NCBI GenBank assembly: GCA_024195585.1
Contig: SWBL01000002.1
Span: 365,782 to 429,781 of the forward strand
DNA: 64,000 bases
From: Aureobasidium sp. EXF-3400
Taxonomy: Eukaryota; Ascomycota; Dothideomycetes; Dothideales; Saccotheciaceae
Direction of reading: 5' to 3'
The translations under genes were made by a program, and so were the position numbers. The notes beneath the pieces were generated by a model. That model did not search any database. It was not told where the DNA came from and worked only from the letters and a program-made list of their open reading frames with translations. Numbering within the stretch: position 1 is the stretch's first letter; every line of letters begins with the position of its first letter. Shown here in pieces: positions 60,201-64,000 of this stretch.

Positions 60201-60778
60201 TGCTTCAGGAATACCTTACTGCCTGTCTGAGCAACGCCGGCTTCAGCGTTCAGCAGAAGACTTACATGGTCAACTGCATCAACAACGAAGGCTACAGCTC
60301 TCTGCTCTCCATGATCCCCTTCACCCCCATCGATGCCATGGTTGGTAGCTGGTGGGCCTTTGAGGTTCTGTCCAAGAACCCCAAGTCCTCTGATCCTCTA
60401 CTCACTTATGTGGTTTCGCTCCTCTGCTCTGCGACCGACCCTGAAGGAAACTTTGCTCAAACCGCTGCTGCTGGCAATGCTGAATCTTACATTGAAGGCA
60501 TTGATGCAGAGCTTGCTGCTAGATCTTCGTTTGGATACTTTGCTGTGAAGTATCCTGCTCAGAACAAGGAGAATTGTTCGCTTAAGCAGGCTGCAGAGGC
60601 TGAGTGGCGTGCTTTGTATGAAGCTCTCAGTCGTGTTTTGCCTTCTACTCCTGCTCTTGCTTTTGGCGAGTGGAGTGGTCAGCAGCAGGTTGCTGGTGCT
60701 GAGGATGATCATGCTGAGGGTGGTCGTGTTTTGGCCTTGCCCGGTCTTGAGCAGCGTGATGACGTTTTGCTTGGTTGA
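57205..60778 (+). CDS. RING-type zinc finger and RRM-like protein with long low-complexity region
   Basis: Exons 57205..57408 and 57752..60778 encode 1076 residues; the intron is 343 nt, long for this window. Residues ~27-66 form a RING-like finger (CAPC, then CGHTVCYEHYLHH, then CAQC). About 500 residues of Gln/Pro/Met/Asn-rich sequence follow, with a duplicated 29-residue unit and MNGFQ-type repeats. Residues ~670-770 resemble an RNA-recognition motif: GVIKIGNIPYGTTKNEVIAALG and DCYVELDTVDEAKLAIAG. The C-terminal ~250 residues are helical. A role in RNA regulation, possibly with ubiquitin ligase activity and condensate formation, is an inference. Codon bias is strong, suggesting high expression. 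Confidence 0.8.
57607..57680 (+). repeat. 24-nt pyrimidine-rich tandem repeat inside the intron
   Basis: About three copies of a unit close to CTTCGCACTTCCCTTCTACTTCAA lie in the 343-nt intron, one nearly perfect pair followed by decayed copies. Confidence 0.65.
57995..58168 (+). repeat. 87-nt coding tandem duplication
   Basis: Two adjacent 87-nt units (57995..58081 and 58082..58168) encode QLGVTNRGAINHVPVSDAQR and onward, and a near copy with a few changes, in frame. Confidence 0.85.
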
Positions 60779-62647
60779 AGCTTGCTTCTCATGGTTCTAC
60801 TGATGGCGGTTTGGACACATCGAGTGCCCTTTTGTTGCTTTTTTGCAACACCTTTGAGCTTTTCTTTTCTATGTTGAACTTTTGCTGTTGCAGGTACATC
60901 CTTGGCAACAGCACCCACTGTCGTTTTCGAAGAATGAATCCAAAGAATGAGGATTGAAGACTGAAGAACTTGAAGATTGAAGAAGATGGAAAGAAAACAG
61001 GAAAAGCACAAAAACAGTATGTTACGAAGATCAACCGGTAATAAGGCTTTCCCATTGTCCTTTGAGGGAATTTCTGCGAAACAGAACAGAGAAAACTTTG
61101 GGAAAATGAGTTGGAACTTGGAGGTAACTTTGGTTTTAGGACTTTTGATAGCTCTGGTTTTATGACTTTTCTTCCCATTTTGAATGTGTTTTTGCTGTGA
61201 TGATTGTATGATGGTTGATGGATGAATGTTGTGTAACTTTGACAGTTTCTCTCTCTCCAGTCGTTCTTACCTTTGATGTGTTACTTCCTTTTACTTGGTC
61301 GCTCCTTCTTCTTGATCAAGTTGTTCCTGGTGGTTCGCATCTTCCTCACACCCATTCCTTCTATTCCTTTACTTTGCCTTTCATCCATGCCCTTTATTCT
61401 ACTGCTTCCTTTTTACCACCCATCCGCTACGTTGACCCTGTCTTTGCTTTCTCCATGTACACCCTCCCTAATCCAGTTCTGCTCTTGTAATTCACTCTTA
61501 TCTAGATTCCTCTTTCCTCGCATCGAAATCTCTCTACTCAATGACTTGGCTCCCACAGCTCTGACTTTACCTTTTCTCGGATCAGCTAAACCAAAAGTCA
61601 GAGAGCCAATCGGCATTCAGAAAGGTTTCACTGCCACCGGCATCAAGGAAGGAATTGGAAAGACGCATATAAAGGAGAAATAAAGGAGGAGAGAAAGAGG
61701 CAGGAAAACACCTAAGCAGAGAAAAACTAGATATACCCTTTACCTTTCCTTTGCGATCGAGAACTCAACGATACAGACTTTGACAAATGATAAAACAAGA
61801 ACAATTATGCTTAGAAAGAATTATCCATCGAAAGCAGAATAACATTAATGATGCTTGAAAGAGGTACCGAGAACAAAGGGAAAAAGAGATGAGAAAACGA
61901 AAAGATGCAGAAGGCGATAAATGACTAAATGTACCTGCCCCTTTTTCGAGACCAACCTCAAACATCAACCTATCAACTCAACCATAAGACGATCAGTCGT
62001 GAACTACATCCCAGAAAAGCAGTGTAGAGTGAAACAGACACGATTGGAGAACTTCATAACCACAGTCAATCGCTTAGACGGAAAGAAAAGGAGGTAGAAG
62101 TGAGAGCAAGAAAGAACGATGGGTAGAAAGAATGGAGAGAAGGATAAACAGAAGGAATGAGAGAGAACGATAGATGGAAAGCAACGAAAAATCACCGGGA
62201 TCAAAATATCCGAACAACTACACGATGTATTCTCTTGAAATGCCAACGCAAATGCAAAAATCACTGATACTTCGAAAAAAGCAGATAGTTACTCCAAGTC
62301 AATTGATCACAAAAAAACCCACCTTGGCGTCTTCTTCTACATCTAGTCGTTCTCTGCAAAGTCAATCCATGTTTTCTCGTAAACGATAAATTCTCAGAAG
62401 TTGGTTCATATCCTCACTTCTCCTCGTAAATCAAATTTGGACTTCGTTCGGTCAAAGGGCAAATGCGATTTTGTCTATGCTACAAAGTAAATTTGCCTTG
62501 GTTGTAGCCCATTTTTCGACCTGGCAGAAAGATACAGGCGTTGGTTGAGCGTATGTTCGGAGGGAGATGTGGCGGGGGTGAGAGCGTAAGAGTAATAAAG
62601 ATACAAGGAAGTTAGAGAGTTTGTGTTCGAAATATTTCTTTCCCACT
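60779..62647. other. Long convergent intergenic
   Basis: About 1.87 kb between convergent genes. Sequence is simple in style: alternating T-rich/CT-rich (61200-61560) and A/G-rich (61600-62300) stretches. No gene, tRNA or transposon is recognised; long 3' UTRs are likely at both ends. Confidence 0.35.
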
Positions 62648-63332
62648 CTAAAGAATGGAAAGGTCGCCAAACTTCTCCTTGTATCCGGGTACCATCCAGC
62701 GACCCTTCTTGACGAGCTGCTCGGTGCGCTGGTCGATCTCGGGCTGGGCGGCGGCAACCTCGTCCTAGATGTGTTTATTAGACAAGAGTTGTGATCGGGC
62801 ACAACGCGGGATATACGCACGACGGTCAAGTCCTCGAATGGTCTGGCATCCTCAATGTTCTTCAATGTCTTCTGCAGGTCCTTGAGCTCAACATCGACGT
62901 TGGACTTGGTCTGCTCGGCAGCCTTGACGGCCTGGGCCTCGAAAGCATCAATGGCCTTGATCTGGCGGTTGACATCGTACTTCTTGGGCTGGAAGGCGTT
63001 GAACTGCTTCTCAATGTCGTCGATGACGGCCGAGTTCTTGAGGATGCCGCGGTAGTAGGAGAAGTCGACGGTTTGCTGCTGCTCTTGGAGCTGGGCGAGC
63101 TTGCGGCGGGCGTCGTCGTTGCGCTTCTTGAAGGCGACGAGCGAGTTGGCGGTTTGGCCCTTGAGGGAGAGCTGCTGGGAGAGCTTGGCCCAGTCGAGCT
63201 TGATTGCTGCGTTGCGCTGAAAGAAGGGTGTTAGCGTATGTTGGCGACAGGGCGAGGATCGGGTGCGAGGGCGCGAGCGGAAGGGCGACGGGGCGGTGGT
63301 AAAAGGGCGACATGACTCACTCCGACGGCCAT
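62648..63332 (-). CDS. ATP7: Mitochondrial ATP synthase subunit d
   Basis: Exons 63332..63321, 63216..62821 and 62764..62648 encode 174 residues, exactly the usual size. Subunit d is part of the peripheral stalk of the F1Fo ATP synthase. The first exon is 12 nt and codes for MAVG; splicing gives [20 protein letters not shown]. Later features are [57 protein letters not shown] and the end [10 protein letters not shown]. The 104-nt first intron is pyrimidine-rich at its 3' end. Confidence 0.95.
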
Positions 63333-63684
63333 TGTGACGATGGGTTGGATTGACGGATGGTAGAGGGGAGAGAGACGGCGATGCAGGCGGGTTCCGTTGG
63401 CCTTCGCGAACATCGACTGAGGTTGCTGCAACTGCCTGCTCTTTCCGTTCTTGGCATAAATGTCCGTGCGCATTCCTCGATTCCGAGTCTCCAGACTTCG
63501 ACATCGGCATGCAATTGAATACTGAAGAGCGATAGATACTTAAAATCACATGAGAACACAGAAAAGAAGAGTCAGAATACAACGAGACATTCATTTATTC
63601 GTTGTTAGAAACTTTTTGTATATAAAGTGGTTAGGTTTTGAGCAGAGCTTCTTCAGTCATGCCAGACAAGACATGTGACTGTAT
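63333..63684. other. Intergenic
   Basis: Promoter of the ATP synthase subunit d gene and 3' flank of the NAC-alpha gene. No gene is seen. Confidence 0.4.
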
Positions 63685-64000
63685 CTATATGCTCAGGGCC
63701 ATGATGGAGTTGACAATGTCGTTGTCGTTCTCCTTGAGGGCCTTGACGGCCTTCTTTCTGCTGACCGAGGCCTGGGCCATGACAAGCTCAATGTCCTTGG
63801 CCTCGAGACCGGTCTCGTCAACCTCCTCACCGTCATCCTCCTCTTCCTCCTCCTTCTTGGCCTCGACCTCAGGGGCCTTACCCTTGTCAGAGTGGTCGTG
63901 GGTGTGCTCGGCGGCACCCTCCTGCTGGGAGAGCTGCTGGGCAGCGGCAGCCTGGGCTTGCGAGTTCAGGTCCTCAATCTTGGCCTCACCGAAGATGCTG
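63685..64000 (-). CDS. EGD2: Nascent polypeptide-associated complex alpha subunit, C-terminal part
   Basis: The frame is open to the right edge; only the last ~105 residues are present. The visible N-terminal end [16 protein letters not shown] is the end of the NAC domain. A Gln/Ala then Glu/Asp-rich linker follows ([15 protein letters not shown]), and the C-terminal UBA domain reads [35 protein letters not shown] binds nascent chains at the ribosome exit. The frame differs from longer spurious frames in the same place; it was chosen from these matches. Confidence 0.95.
   Translation of the reverse strand, partial: SIFGEAKIEDLNSQAQAAAAQQLSQQEGAAEHTHDHSDKGKAPEVEAKKEEEEEDDGEEVDETGLEAKDIELVMAQASVSRKKAVKALKENDNDIVNSIMALSI

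Noticed and set aside
61200..61690. Overlapping plus-strand frames in the CT-rich stretch
   Set aside because: Low-complexity Ser/Leu/Phe strings without a domain; most likely untranslated sequence.

Overview
This window looks like a gene-dense stretch of a filamentous ascomycete nuclear genome. Most genes are split by short spliceosomal introns (mostly 49-70 nt, GT..AG, often with a CTGAC or CTAAC branch site just before the acceptor). 5' leaders are CT/CA-rich, and neighbouring genes lie on both strands a few hundred bases apart. Typical fungal families are present: DHA2 and sugar-porter MFS proteins, a PL3 pectate lyase, a fungal PQ-loop protein, and fungal forms of POL1, MLH1 and TRS85. 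The overall style suggests Dothideomycetes; that is an inference, not something shown here. I see no bacterial operon, phage, CRISPR array, transposase or complete transposon.

Layout. 0-5.7 kb: the 3' part of an LRR/F-box-like gene, a DHA2 MFS transporter, a 76-residue membrane microprotein and a PQ-loop vacuolar-type protein. 6-12.7 kb: MLH1, a five-exon sugar transporter, a degenerate tRNA-like element and pyridoxamine-phosphate oxidase. 13-21.7 kb: a polyglutamine protein, a small uncharacterised ORF, an 896-residue uncharacterised protein and acyl-protein thioesterase with micro-exons. 22-26 kb: a LigB-type dioxygenase, a complex I B8 subunit divergent from mitochondrial pyruvate carrier 2, and an SDR. 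26.9-30.7 kb: a glutamine-synthetase-like enzyme and a secreted glycoside-hydrolase-like protein. 32.5-40.1 kb: a universal stress protein, TRS85 and an apparent CCA1-TTI2 fusion. 40.3-48 kb: POL1, oligoribonuclease and phosphoglucomutase. 48.6-53.3 kb: ISA2, a Gfo/Idh/MocA oxidoreductase and pectate lyase. 53.7-60.8 kb: an RBR-type RING protein, ARPC4 and a large RING-plus-RRM-like protein. 62.6-64 kb: ATP synthase subunit d and the C-terminus of NAC-alpha.

Most genes are housekeeping and do not form one pathway. Local relationships worth noting are two replication/repair genes (MLH1, POL1) with an ACGCGT box close upstream, two mitochondrial genes sharing a 280-bp divergent promoter, and an SDR facing a glutamine-synthetase-like gene. 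The most unusual items are the CCA1-TTI2 fusion, the one-codon first exon of ARPC4, the micro-exons of the thioesterase, the RING/low-complexity/RRM-like protein and the small membrane protein. I did not find a clearly new multi-gene system. All splice models are my own reading of splice sites and frame, checked by exon-length arithmetic and family resemblance, not by transcripts.
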